Source of the DNA: Mesomycoplasma dispar
Lineage (GTDB): Bacteria > Bacillota_I > Bacilli_A > Mycoplasmatales > Metamycoplasmataceae
Direction of reading: 5' to 3'
DNA length: 64,000 nucleotides
Assembly: GCF_000941075.1 (NCBI RefSeq)
Contig: NZ_CP007229.1
Coordinates: forward strand, 1-64,000
Positions 1 through 9,007 of the stretch are shown one piece after another. The notes under the pieces were generated by a model. The model ran no database searches, was not told where the DNA came from, and was given only the letters and a program-made list of their open reading frames with translations. Made by a program: the position numbers and the translations under genes. The stretch's first letter is position 1. Every line of letters starts with the position of its first letter.

Positions 1-1410
1 ATGCGCACAAATAAAAACAACATAAAAGTTAGGACTCAACAGATTAAACAGCAAATCGAAAATTTACTAAACGATAAAATGTTGTACAACAATTTTTTTA
101 ACACAATTTATGTGGTAAAAGAAACTGAAACTGAAATTATTGTTGATTTTACAGACTTTTTTGCAAAACAAGAAGTGATTTCCCGATGAGTTGACACGGT
201 GGAAAAAGCAGTGAAAAATCTTGAAATTTCCAAAGTCCTAACGTTTAATAATATGAATAATTACACGCATTCGATTGGCGATAAAAATGAAGAACAAAAT
301 TTTTCTATCAACAAAGGGAAATATTGTAGTTTCAAAATTAATAACGTTCTTAATAAATTTACATTTAAAAATTTTATCAAATCAAATTATAATTTTCAGA
401 TTTTTAGCATTTACGATTCGATAGTAGCAAATTCCAAACTAAATTATTCACCAATTTTTATTTCTGGGCCTTCCGGAATCGGGAAAACTCACTTTATTAA
501 TGCGATCGGCAATTTACTTGTTGAAAAACAGAAAAAAGTTTTCTACATTAACGATTACAAATTTATAAGTTGTATTTCTTCTTGAATGCAAAATGGTCAA
601 AACGAAAAAATTAGCGAATTTTTAGACTGATTATCACTAGTAGATGTTTTTCTTTTTGATGATATTCAAGGTTTGGGTCATAAACATCAAACATTAATTG
701 TTGCACTTGAGATTTTAAACAGATTTATCGAAGAGGACAAAACAGTAATCATAACTTCTGACAAACCGCCGTCATTATTGGGTGGATTTGAGGAAAGGTT
801 TATAACTAGATTTAGTTCGGGGTTGCATATCAAATTAAACAAGCCGAAAAAAGAAGACTTTTTGCGTATTTTTAAGTGTAAATTGACAGAAGAAAATTTA
901 GAAAAACACATTTGAACAACCGAAGCTTTTGAGTTTTTATCAAAACATTTTCGCAATTCAATTCGCGAACTTGAAGGCGCACTAAAATCGATTGCTTTTT
1001 ATATACAAACAAACAAAGACAGGTTTGAAAACGAAATATGTTTTGATAAGCAAAAAATGTTTGAAATTTTTGTCGAAAAATACGAAATCGAACAGACAAT
1101 TACTCCTGATTTGATAATCAGCGTGGTTTCAAAGTATTACGGAGTTTCTGTTTTGGATATAAAAAGTGAAAAAAGAGACAAAAACATTGTTCATGCTCGA
1201 GATGTTGCAATCTGATTAATTAAAAATATTTTAGATCTAACTCATAATAGTGTCGGCGCCTTTTTTAATAATAGAAAACATTCGACAATTATTTCGATTC
1301 TTAAGAAGGTCGATACTTTAAAACAAAGCAACAATAATGAATTAGAAATCGCGCTTAACCACATTTACAAACAGTTAAATTGGAGTTTTAAACAAAAAAA
1401 ACAAGATTAA
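1..1410 (+). CDS. dnaA: Chromosomal replication initiator DnaA
   Basis: AAA+ initiator that binds oriC, opens the duplex and loads the helicase. The 469-aa protein has an N-terminal helical domain, a Walker A motif GPSGIGKT at residues 156-163, a Walker B FLFDDIQ around 217-223, and a C-terminal DNA-binding domain with ARDVAIWLIK and a NNRKHSTI-type signature near residues 400-430. Several in-frame TGA codons (first at 187-189) are read as Trp. ATG is the first base of the window, so the ribosome-binding site cannot be examined. dnaN follows after 141 bases, the usual bacterial order. Identification is secure; the exact start is not testable here. Confidence 0.97.
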
Positions 1411-1551
1411 TTGACATTGATTTTCGTAAAAAGTGCTGTAAATTATTGCATCTTTTTATTTTTTCAACTTTTAAACATCCTTATTATTGTTATTATTATA
1501 AAACCTAATATAAAAAAACTAAACTAAATATAATTTTTTAAGGCGTAAAAT
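1411..1551. promoter_or_regulatory. dnaA-dnaN intergenic region with candidate dnaN promoter
   Basis: 141 bases, almost entirely A/T, with a run of TTATTATTG-like repeats around 1480-1500. A TATAAT -10 box lies at 1529-1534, 17 bases before the dnaN ATG, which would give a leader of about 10 bases containing only a weak AAGG. I saw no TTATCCACA-type DnaA boxes here, so this gap is at best an AT-rich flank of the origin. Confidence 0.5.
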
Positions 1552-2688
1552 ATGAAATTTAGTATTAAAAAATCTGTTATTGAACAGCAAATCGAAAGAA
1601 TGCAAGTAGCAATACTTTCGCACAACAACTCTCCCTTAAGTTCATTTTTCATGAAATTAACAAGAGCTGGTTTGTTCATAATTTCGACAAATAGCGAACT
1701 TTCTTATAAAGTTTTTATTAGCAAAGATGATTTAATTGAAGTCGAAAATGTTGGAATTTGTTTAATTGATGGTTTTTTCTTACGCGATGTTATAAAAAAA
1801 AGTGATTCTGAAATAAACTTTGAGATAAAAGGAACAGAATTAATAGTTTCTTGAGAGGATGCGGTTTTCTCGAAAACATTACGCGACATATCAATTTTTC
1901 CTGAATTAGATTTTGAGCAAAAAGGAATTAAATTAATTGTAAATGCAAAAAATTTCAAAAAAGCTGTAAAAAACACAGCTTTTGCAACTACTAGCAATCC
2001 TTCTCAACCGATTTTATCAGCAATTAACCTTAGTTCTGCAGACGGTTTTTTGCATTTTTCAGCAACAGATACAACTAGATTTGCAACGGAAAAAATAGAA
2101 ATTTTTAACAAAAGTAGGATAAATATTTCAATTAGTGCCAAAAATTTAAAAGATTTCATCCCTCCCGAACTCGACACCGACATCGAATTAAATATCGAAC
2201 CGACAAAAATTAGTTATGTTTATGATAATTTGACGATTCAATCAAATATTTTCACTATCGATTACAAAGATATTTCAAACATTATTCCGAAAGAAAATGA
2301 AATTTTATATTCTTTTTTAATTAATAAGCGCGATATTCTAGATTTAATTGACAAAACAACAATAATTACACCAGGAAAAGACAATGTAATTAACCTTTCA
2401 ATGTCAAAAAACGCGCTAAAAGGTTATATTTCTCAATATGAATCTGGTCAATCAAATGTTTTAACTAAAAATGTTATAGACTTTAAGATGAATCCAATTT
2501 TTGCAAATGATTCCAAATTTGACCCTAATTTCGTTGAGGTTAATGTGAATTATCGCTATCTAAAAGACGCGATTTCTGTTTTTGAAAAAGTTATTGAAAT
2601 TCATATTAACGATAAAAAGACAAAAATGCTTGTAGTTTCACCAGATAAACCTGAAATTCGTCAGTTAATTGGTTTAATTTTGATCTAA
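1552..2688 (+). CDS. dnaN: DNA polymerase III beta sliding clamp
   Basis: Ring-shaped processivity clamp that tethers polymerase III to DNA. 378 aa, the normal length for the family, with one TGA-Trp codon at 1852-1854. The N-terminal domain begins MKFSIKKSVIEQQIERMQVA and continues with NNSPLSSFFMKLT, matching the first clamp domain; the C-terminus contains a peptide like the conserved clamp tail (SPDKPEIRQLIGLILI), where the usual M-P-x-R-L ending is diverged. It sits directly downstream of dnaA in the usual order. A short AAGG lies 5' of the ATG. Confidence 0.96.
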
Positions 2689-2718
2689 AAACTCAATTTA
2701 GATTTAAAAATTGAAACT

Positions 2719-2746
2719 TCCTTTTTTGGACTTAACGGAAAAAGGA
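2719..2746 (+). terminator. Hairpin after dnaN
   Basis: TCCTTTTT (2719-2726) pairs with AAAAAGGA (2739-2746) around a 12-base loop. There is no T-run after it, so termination is plausible but weakly supported. It lies between dnaN and the mnmG -10 box. Confidence 0.4.
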
Positions 2747-2759
2747 TGCAAATTTATAG

Positions 2760-2765
2760 TATAAT
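2760..2765 (+). promoter_or_regulatory. mnmG -10 box
   Basis: TATAAT 33 bases before the mnmG ATG at 2799. No convincing -35 is visible, which is common for mollicute promoters. Confidence 0.5.
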
Positions 2766-2798
2766 TTACAAAATAGATTTAATTTGAGGAAGTTATCG

Positions 2799-4658
2799 AT
2801 GTCAAAAAAAACAGAAAATTCTAATTTCGAATTTGACGCTGTTGTTGTCGGCGGAGGTCATGCTGGAATTGAAGCGGTTTATGCTTTGTTAAAAAAACAA
2901 CTAAAAGTTGTTCTAATTACACTTGATAAAAATAAATTAGCTTCAATGCCATGTAATCCTGCGATTGGCGGACCAGCAAAAGGAATTATAACAAGAGAAA
3001 TTGATGCTCTTGGTGGAGTTCAAGCCAAATTTTCTGATGCTGCAATGATTCAAATAAAATATTTGAATGAATCAAAAGGTCCAGCGGTTCTCGCGATTCG
3101 CGCGCAAATCGATAAGGAAAAATACTCTAAATTAATATTACGAGATTTAAAAAAACAAGAAAATTTGTTAATCACAGAAGATTTAGTTGCTGAGCTTTTA
3201 GTTGAAAAAAATCGTGTTTTTGGTGTAAAAACTTCTAAAAAGCAAATCTTTTTTGCAAAAACAGTTATTATTACAACCGGAACTTACCTGGATTCAAAAG
3301 TTCTTCGCGGTTTTACTTCGATTTCAAGTGGACCCGATGGTCAAAAAACATCAAATTTGCTTTCAAATAACTTAAAAAATCTTGGATTTGAACTCCAAAG
3401 GTTGAAAACTGGAACTCCGCCGCGAATTTTTACCTCAACAATTGATTTTTCAAAAGTTGAAAAAGAAGTTTTGCCGCTTTATAACATCAATTTTTCTTTT
3501 CATTCAAAGCACAAGTTAAAAAAACAAATTTCCTGCTATTTAACATACACAACAGCAAAAACTCACGAAATAATTAATAAAAATTTAGGAAAATCTTCTA
3601 TGTATTCTGGTCTAATTTCTGGAATAGGTCCACGTTATTGCCCTTCGATTGAAGATAAAATTGTTCGTTTTTCCGAAAAACCACGCCACCAAATATTTTT
3701 CGAACCAGAAACAAAAAAACAGGACATAATGTATATCAACGGACTCTCGACTTCGATGCCTGAAGAAGTTCAAAGCGAAATTGTGAAAACGATCCCAGGG
3801 CTTGAGAATGCAAAAATTGCAAAATTCGGCTATGCAATCGAATATGATGCGATAAATCCGCTTGAATTAAAGAAAAGTTTAGAAACCAAAAAGGTCAAAG
3901 GGCTTTTTATGGCTGGACAAATTAACGGCACTAGCGGTTATGAAGAAGCTGCGGCGCAAGGTTTGGTGGCTGGAATTAATGCGGGTCAATTTGTTTTGAA
4001 GAAAAAACCGATTGAAATACTGCGAAATCACGGTTATATCGGCGTTTTAATCGATGATTTAGTAACAAAAGGGACAAAAGAACCTTATCGAATGCTGACC
4101 TCAAGAGCGGAATACCGTTTGATTTTACGAAATGATAATGCTGATATCAGAATGGCAAAATATGCTTTAAAATCAGGGATGATTTCAAAAAATGAGTATT
4201 TAAAGACGAAAGAGAAATATGCCAAAATTGACAAGAAAATTTTAGAACTTTCACGCCAATTTGTTTCTCCTAAAGACGAATTAGCGAGAAAATATAGCCT
4301 TGAAACCGGGATTTCGAAGTTAAAATTAATTTCTAGACCGAATGTCGACTTCAAAGATGTCGTTCCAGACTTCGAATTTGGCTATGAATTGGCAGTTATG
4401 GCGCGATTAAAAGGTTATATTCAGAAACAAAATTCTGAAGCCGAAAAAATGATTAGACTTGAAAATTTATTAATTCCAACCGATTTAGATTATGAAAAAG
4501 TGGCTAATTTATCGATGGAAGCGCTTGATAAATTTAAAAAAGTTAAACCCAGAACAATCGGTCAAGCTAGTCGAATTAGTGGCGTAAATCCTGCCGATAT
4601 TCAAATGCTTTTGTTCCATATTAATCTTTTAAAAATGCAAAAAGTAACAAAAATTTAA
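2799..4658 (+). CDS. mnmG: tRNA U34 carboxymethylaminomethyl modification enzyme MnmG (GidA)
   Basis: FAD enzyme that, with MnmE, adds the carboxymethylaminomethyl group to wobble U34 of several tRNAs. 619 aa, as expected. The N-terminus carries the FAD dinucleotide motif [11 protein letters not shown] (about residues 16-26), followed by [33 protein letters not shown] and [10 protein letters not shown], all hallmarks of the family. The start was placed at ATG 2799 because GAGGAAG sits 6-13 bases upstream; an in-frame TTG at 2784 lies upstream of that site and is rejected. The stop overlaps the rlmH ATG by one base, so translation is probably coupled. Confidence 0.97.
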   Translation: MSKKTENSNFEFDAVVVGGGHAGIEAVYALLKKQLKVVLITLDKNKLASMPCNPAIGGPAKGIITREIDALGGVQAKFSDAAMIQIKYLNESKGPAVLAIRAQIDKEKYSKLILRDLKKQENLLITEDLVAELLVEKNRVFGVKTSKKQIFFAKTVIITTGTYLDSKVLRGFTSISSGPDGQKTSNLLSNNLKNLGFELQRLKTGTPPRIFTSTIDFSKVEKEVLPLYNINFSFHSKHKLKKQISCYLTYTTAKTHEIINKNLGKSSMYSGLISGIGPRYCPSIEDKIVRFSEKPRHQIFFEPETKKQDIMYINGLSTSMPEEVQSEIVKTIPGLENAKIAKFGYAIEYDAINPLELKKSLETKKVKGLFMAGQINGTSGYEEAAAQGLVAGINAGQFVLKKKPIEILRNHGYIGVLIDDLVTKGTKEPYRMLTSRAEYRLILRNDNADIRMAKYALKSGMISKNEYLKTKEKYAKIDKKILELSRQFVSPKDELARKYSLETGISKLKLISRPNVDFKDVVPDFEFGYELAVMARLKGYIQKQNSEAEKMIRLENLLIPTDLDYEKVANLSMEALDKFKKVKPRTIGQASRISGVNPADIQMLLFHINLLKMQKVTKI

Positions 4659-5116
4659 TGAAAATTTTGATAATAAACTTTGCTTCAAATTCTCGAGATT
4701 TTTTACCTTTGTACCAAAAAGAGGTTAATAAAATTAAAGAATTTAAGTATCAAATCGAATTTGTGAATCTTTCTGAACAATCTGTTGAAAATATTGATCT
4801 AAAAAAATCCCTTGAAACAAAGGTTATTTTACAAAAAATCCCAAAAAATTATACTTGTTATCTTTTTACAGAACGTGGAAAAATGGTGTCAAGCCAAGAA
4901 TTTTCTCAACTTTTAAATTCTGCAAATATTTGCTTTATAATCGGCGGATCGCAAGGTGTGGATGAAAAATTACTATCAAAAACTATGCCAAACATCCGTT
5001 TTTTGTCATTTGGAAAAATAACTTTTCCTCATAGAATTTTCAAACTTGTACTTTTAGAACAAATTTACCGTGGTTTTTCAATTAAACATAACCGAAAATA
5101 TCACCACGGGGAATAA
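4658..5116 (+). CDS. rlmH: 23S rRNA pseudouridine-1915 N3-methyltransferase RlmH
   Basis: SPOUT-class methyltransferase that modifies pseudouridine 1915 in helix 69 of 23S rRNA. 152 aa, normal length. The C-terminal half contains the SAM-binding trefoil-knot segment FIIGGSQGVDEK, then LSFGKITFPHRIFKLVLLEQ and IYRGFSI ending in YHHGE, closely matching the family's T-x-P-H-x-x-x-R and EQIYRA-...-YHK pattern. The ATG overlaps the mnmG stop by one base. Part of the mnmG-rlmH-DHH-DHH run. Confidence 0.94.
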   Translation: MKILIINFASNSRDFLPLYQKEVNKIKEFKYQIEFVNLSEQSVENIDLKKSLETKVILQKIPKNYTCYLFTERGKMVSSQEFSQLLNSANICFIIGGSQGVDEKLLSKTMPNIRFLSFGKITFPHRIFKLVLLEQIYRGFSIKHNRKYHHGE

Positions 5117-5128
5117 AAAAGGAAAAAA

Positions 5129-6118
5129 ATGAACACAAAACCATTCGCAAAAATAATTGAAAACATTGAAAATCACGATAATATTTTTATTTTTCATCAC
5201 ATTAGACCAGATGGCGATTGTCTCGGTGCGCAACAAGGTTTGGGTAGGGCGATTTTAAAAAGATATCCTAAAAAAAGGGTTTTTTTTATTGGTGATAACG
5301 AAAATATCTTTAATTTTTTAAATTTTCATTTTGATAATGAAAATTTAATCAAAGAAGAATTTTTTAAAAATTCCCTAGCGATTACAGTTGACACTGCTGA
5401 TATTAAAAGAATTCAAAAACTTGAGTTTTTTTTGAATTCTGATTTCAAAACAAGGGTAAAAATCGACCATCATCCTGATATTTTAGAACCGATTTATAAC
5501 GAAAAATGAGTTGATACAACTTTTTCGGCAGCTTCTGAAATGATTGGTTTGCTTTTAAAAGAAGAAAATTGGGAAATTGATGAAGAAATTTCCCAATTTG
5601 TATATTTAGGTATCTTGACTGATTCAGGTCGTTTTTCATTTTCTTCAACTTCTGCAAGAACATTTGATGTTGCTTCGTTTTTGCTGAAATCCAATTTTAA
5701 TTTTGTAAAATTGAACTGATTTTTATCACAAAGAACAGAACAAGAAGTAGCTTTTTACGCATACGTTTTAACAAATTACAATAAAAAAGACAAAGTTTTA
5801 TGACATTTTGTTTCAAAAGAACAACAAAATATGTTTAAATTAAGTCGAGATCAATTATCATCGGTTAACATTTTGTCCAATATTGGCGATGCTCGAGTTT
5901 GACTATTTTTAATTGAAGGTGATAATGAAATTAGGGTCAGAATTCGTTCAAACGGTCCGATTATCAATAAAATCGCTTTCGAATACGGCGGCGGCGGTCA
6001 TAATTATGCTGCTGGAATAAATTTGGAAAAATCTGAAAAAATAAAAGAAATTATCGATGAAATTATTGAAAAATTAATAAATTTAGTAAAGGAATTTGAA
6101 AAAAGTGAACAAAAATAA
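5129..6118 (+). CDS. DHH/DHHA1 phosphoesterase (NrnA/MgpA-like), copy 1
   Basis: Predicted Mn-dependent phosphodiesterase of the NrnA type, which degrades short RNAs and/or pAp and cyclic dinucleotide products. 329 aa with several TGA-Trp codons. The metal-binding motifs are intact: FHHIRPDGDCLGA near residues 24-36, a second Asp in TVDTADIKRI, the DHH motif in KIDHHPD, and the C-terminal DHHA1 glycine-rich EYGGGGHNYAAG. AAAGGAAAAA precedes the ATG. It is followed by a second gene of the same family whose start overlaps this stop, so the pair is a tandem duplication. Substrate cannot be told from sequence. Confidence 0.9.
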
Positions 6119-7091
6119 AATTGAAGAAATCGTAAAACTTATCGAAAAACACGAATCAATCGTAATTTTTCATCATATCAGGCCAGACGGAGACTGTATT
6201 GGAGCGCAAGTTGGACTTAAAAATTTGATTTTAGATAACTTTGACAATAAAAAGGTTTTTGCTGTTGGAGATTATAAAAAATCGTTTCCATTTTTAAAAT
6301 TAAAAGCGGATCCAATTCCGAAAAAGGAAATTTTGGAAAAATCCTTGGCAATAATTGTCGATGCTAATTTTAAAAACCGAATTGAATCCGCTTTTTTATT
6401 TGAAGAATTCAAATTTAAGTCGATTTTACGAATCGACCATCACCCAAATGAGGATGATTTTACGGAAATTTATCGCTGAGTGGATCCAAGTTATATTGCA
6501 ACTTGTGAACAAATCGCCGATTTAGCATATCAAGCAAATTGAAAAATTTCAAAGAAAAGTGCAACATTAATTTATCTTGGAATTTATACAGATTCAGGAC
6601 GCTTTCTTTACAAAAACACATCAGCGAGAACACATTTTTTAACAAGTATTTTGTTTGAAACAGGATTCAATTTTTCGTTAATCCACGAAAAATTGAACGC
6701 AAAAAGGTTGACAGACCTTGAATTTGATAGTTATATTTTTGCAAACAAAAAAATTTATAAAAACGTCATTTTTTATACATTAAATTTAGAAGAACAGGAA
6801 AAATTGAAGAAAAATCCGTTAAATTCAGTTCGTCCAAATTTGCTTGCTAATATTGAAGACTATAAAATTTGACTTTGTTTAGTTCAAGAAACAGAGAATT
6901 CATGAAGGGTTGAGTTCCGTTCTGCTGGTCCAAATGTGCAAAAAGTTGCTCTAAAATGAGGCGGCGGCGGACATCTTAATGCATCAGGTGCGATTGTTGA
7001 AGATCTTGATAAACTAGATCAGTTAATTGAAGATTGTCAAATTGAATATGAAAATTGAGATTCTAACCTAAAATCAAACGGTGAATTGTAA
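6105..7091 (+). CDS. DHH/DHHA1 phosphoesterase (NrnA/MgpA-like), copy 2
   Basis: Second member of the tandem pair, 328 aa. Motifs again intact: FHHIRPDGDCIGA near residues 23-35, IIVDANFKNRI, LRIDHHPNE and the DHHA1 segment WGGGGHLNASGA near the C-terminus. The GTG at 6105 is preferred over a TTG at 6096 because AAAGGA (6088-6093) gives 11 bases of spacing to GTG but only 2 to TTG. The start overlaps copy 1 by 14 bases. Sequence between motifs differs clearly from copy 1, so the two have probably split roles (for example nanoRNase versus cyclic-dinucleotide or pAp phosphatase); that is inference. Confidence 0.88.
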
Positions 7092-7179
7092 AAAATACGT
7101 CAAAAATACTATTTTTTTCCATTTTTTTACTATAAAGATAAAAAAAACTAATATTGTTAAGTAAACGAAAGGAAAAGCG

Positions 7180-7749
7180 ATGAACGGAATTAATATAACG
7201 CATTTTTTAAAGTATTTGTTTGCATTTTACTACGTTGATACAGGTGAAAGAGAAGTTTATCGAACGTGAGTGCAAAAAATTCTTTGATTTACGCACTGAA
7301 AATTTTATAGAAGATATCAACTCCCCTTTTTTTCGGAAAATTTTCAATCATATAAATACGGTCCAGTCTCATGAACGGTTTTGAAAACCCAATTTTTTGG
7401 CACAGAGGCTCTTAAAAATACACAATATAGCATAGAAGAAATACTTGATTATCACGAAAATAATCTTATCGATGAGTTTAAAAATACTTTAAAAAGCGAT
7501 TTTTTAAATGATTTTAGCCAGGACTTTGAAGAAACTTTTGATCTAAAACAAAGAAAAGAAGATTTAGATTTAAGATGATCTTGTTTTGTTTTTGTCTATG
7601 AAAGACTGAAAAAATTTCGACCAAAAGAATTAATAAATCTATCTCACAAACAAAAATCATTTAAAATTGCCGCCACAAATCGGCTTTCTAAAATTATTTT
7701 TAATGAAACTATTCTTGAAGATGACGAAATTTCTGTTTTAGAAGATTAA
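7180..7749 (+). CDS. Panacea (SocA/DUF4065-like) domain protein
   Basis: 189-aa protein of unknown role. Reading TGA as Trp, residues about 30-65 contain VQKILWFTHWKFY, then LPFFSENFQSYKYGPVSW, which fits the Panacea/SocA fold signature (a hydrophobic KLLY-type helix, a substrate loop, then the conserved YGPV). Panacea proteins are mostly known as antitoxins or proteolytic adaptors such as SocA. No candidate toxin gene lies on either side: the neighbours are the DHH pair and ftsY. AGGAAAAGCG precedes the ATG. Rich in Lys, Glu and Phe with an acidic C-terminus (ILEDDEISVLED). Assignment to the domain is by motif only. Confidence 0.6.
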
Positions 7750-7801
7750 ATTTCTTTTTAAAATTCTAGTTTGGTGAAAATAAAAAAATTAATTTTTAAT
7801 T

Positions 7802-7807
7802 TATAAT
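7802..7807 (+). promoter_or_regulatory. ftsY -10 box
   Basis: TATAAT 32 bases upstream of the ftsY ATG; the gap 7750-7839 holds nothing else recognisable. Confidence 0.45.
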
Positions 7808-7839
7808 TTATTGTACTATTAAAATTTTAGGAATTAAAA

Positions 7840-8841
7840 ATGTCTTTTTTTCGGAAAATCAAGGAAAAAATTTTTGGATCAAAAGAAGAAAAACCTGCAA
7901 ATTTAGATAAATACGTTGCAGGCTTGACTAAATCAAGGCTTTCTTTTTTTAAACAAATTATTCAACTTCAGAAAAAACACATTAAAATTGACGAAAATTT
8001 CTTCGAAGAACTCGAAGAAATTTTAATTATGTCTGATATTTCCCCTAATTTTGTTAGAATTATAATTGATTCCTTAAAAGATGAAGTCCGCCATCACAAT
8101 CTCGATAATCCCGATTTAATTCCAGAAATAATTATGGATAAAATGTACACAATTTACTCGAATCGTTCGATTGTTAACACAAATTTGAACGTAAAAGACG
8201 GCAGAATCAATGTTTTTTTAATTTCAGGAGTTAATGGTTCTGGAAAAACCACTTCAATTTCCAAAATTGCCCGCAAATTTATTTTAGAAGGGAAAAAAGT
8301 TTTAATAATTGCAGGCGACACTTTTCGTGCAGCCGCAGTTGAACAACTTGAAATTTGAGCTAATCGTGTTGGCGCTTCAATTTTAAAGCCAGAAATTAAC
8401 GAAAAAGATCCTGGTTCTGTTGTTTTTCGAGGCTTGAACTTGGCGATTCAGGAAAAAATTGATCTAGTTTTAATTGATACCGCTGGAAGATTACAAAATA
8501 ACGTGAATTTGATGCAAGAATTAGGAAAAATTAACAAGATAATTTCTCAAAAAATTCCTGGCGCACCGCATGAATCGCTTTTAGTTATCGATGCGACAAC
8601 TGGGCAAAATGGGGTTTCGCAAGCGGTAAATTTTGCAAAAATAACCCCTGTTTCTGGTATAATTTTAACTAAAATGGACGGCACAAGCAAAGGTGGAATT
8701 ATTTTTTCGATCAAAGATCAACTCGATATAAGTGTAAAATTAGTTGGTCTTGGCGAAGGAATGGATGATTTACAACCTTTTGATCTTGATTTGTTTATTT
8801 ATGCAATCACAAAAGAGGTAAAAAATCAATATCAAACTTAA
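7840..8841 (+). CDS. ftsY: Signal recognition particle receptor FtsY
   Basis: GTPase that docks the SRP-ribosome complex at the membrane; partner of Ffh (encoded at 55105). 333 aa: a short Lys/Phe-rich N-terminus (no long acidic A domain), a helical N domain, then the G domain with GVNGSGKTT at residues 130-138, [36 protein letters not shown] and [16 protein letters not shown] at 8356-8358 is Trp in the conserved LEIWANR segment. AGGAATT precedes the ATG. A strong AT-rich hairpin follows the stop. Confidence 0.96.
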
Positions 8842-8890
8842 ATTTTACTTATTTTTTGATAATTTAATTTGAAAAATAAGTAAAATTTAA
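8839..8890 (+). terminator. ftsY terminator hairpin
   Basis: 18-bp perfect inverted repeat, 8839-8856 with 8873-8890, loop of 16 bases. The left arm begins in the ftsY stop codon. The stem is almost all A/T and no T-run follows, so it could also protect the 3' end from exonucleases. Confidence 0.6.
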
Positions 8891-8947
8891 GCATGTTTTA
8901 CTTTCTAATTTTTAATATACAGAATAAATTTCTGATAAATTCAGTTT

Positions 8948-8953
8948 TATAAT
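8948..8953 (+). promoter_or_regulatory. -10 box of the RNase J-like gene
   Basis: TATAAT 54 bases before the ATG at 9008, in the 117-base gap after the ftsY hairpin. No clear -35. Confidence 0.4.
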
Positions 8954-9007
8954 TTTACTTTTTATGAAAAGTTTTTCACGTAAAAAATGAAAAATTAAAG
9001 GAAATTA

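Noticed and set aside
1411-1551. oriC with DnaA boxes
   Set aside because: No TTATCCACA-like 9-mers were found; the sequence is AT-rich only. The origin may lie before position 1, outside the window.
2784-2798. TTG 2784 as mnmG start
   Set aside because: The clear ribosome site GAGGAAG lies downstream of it and fits ATG 2799.
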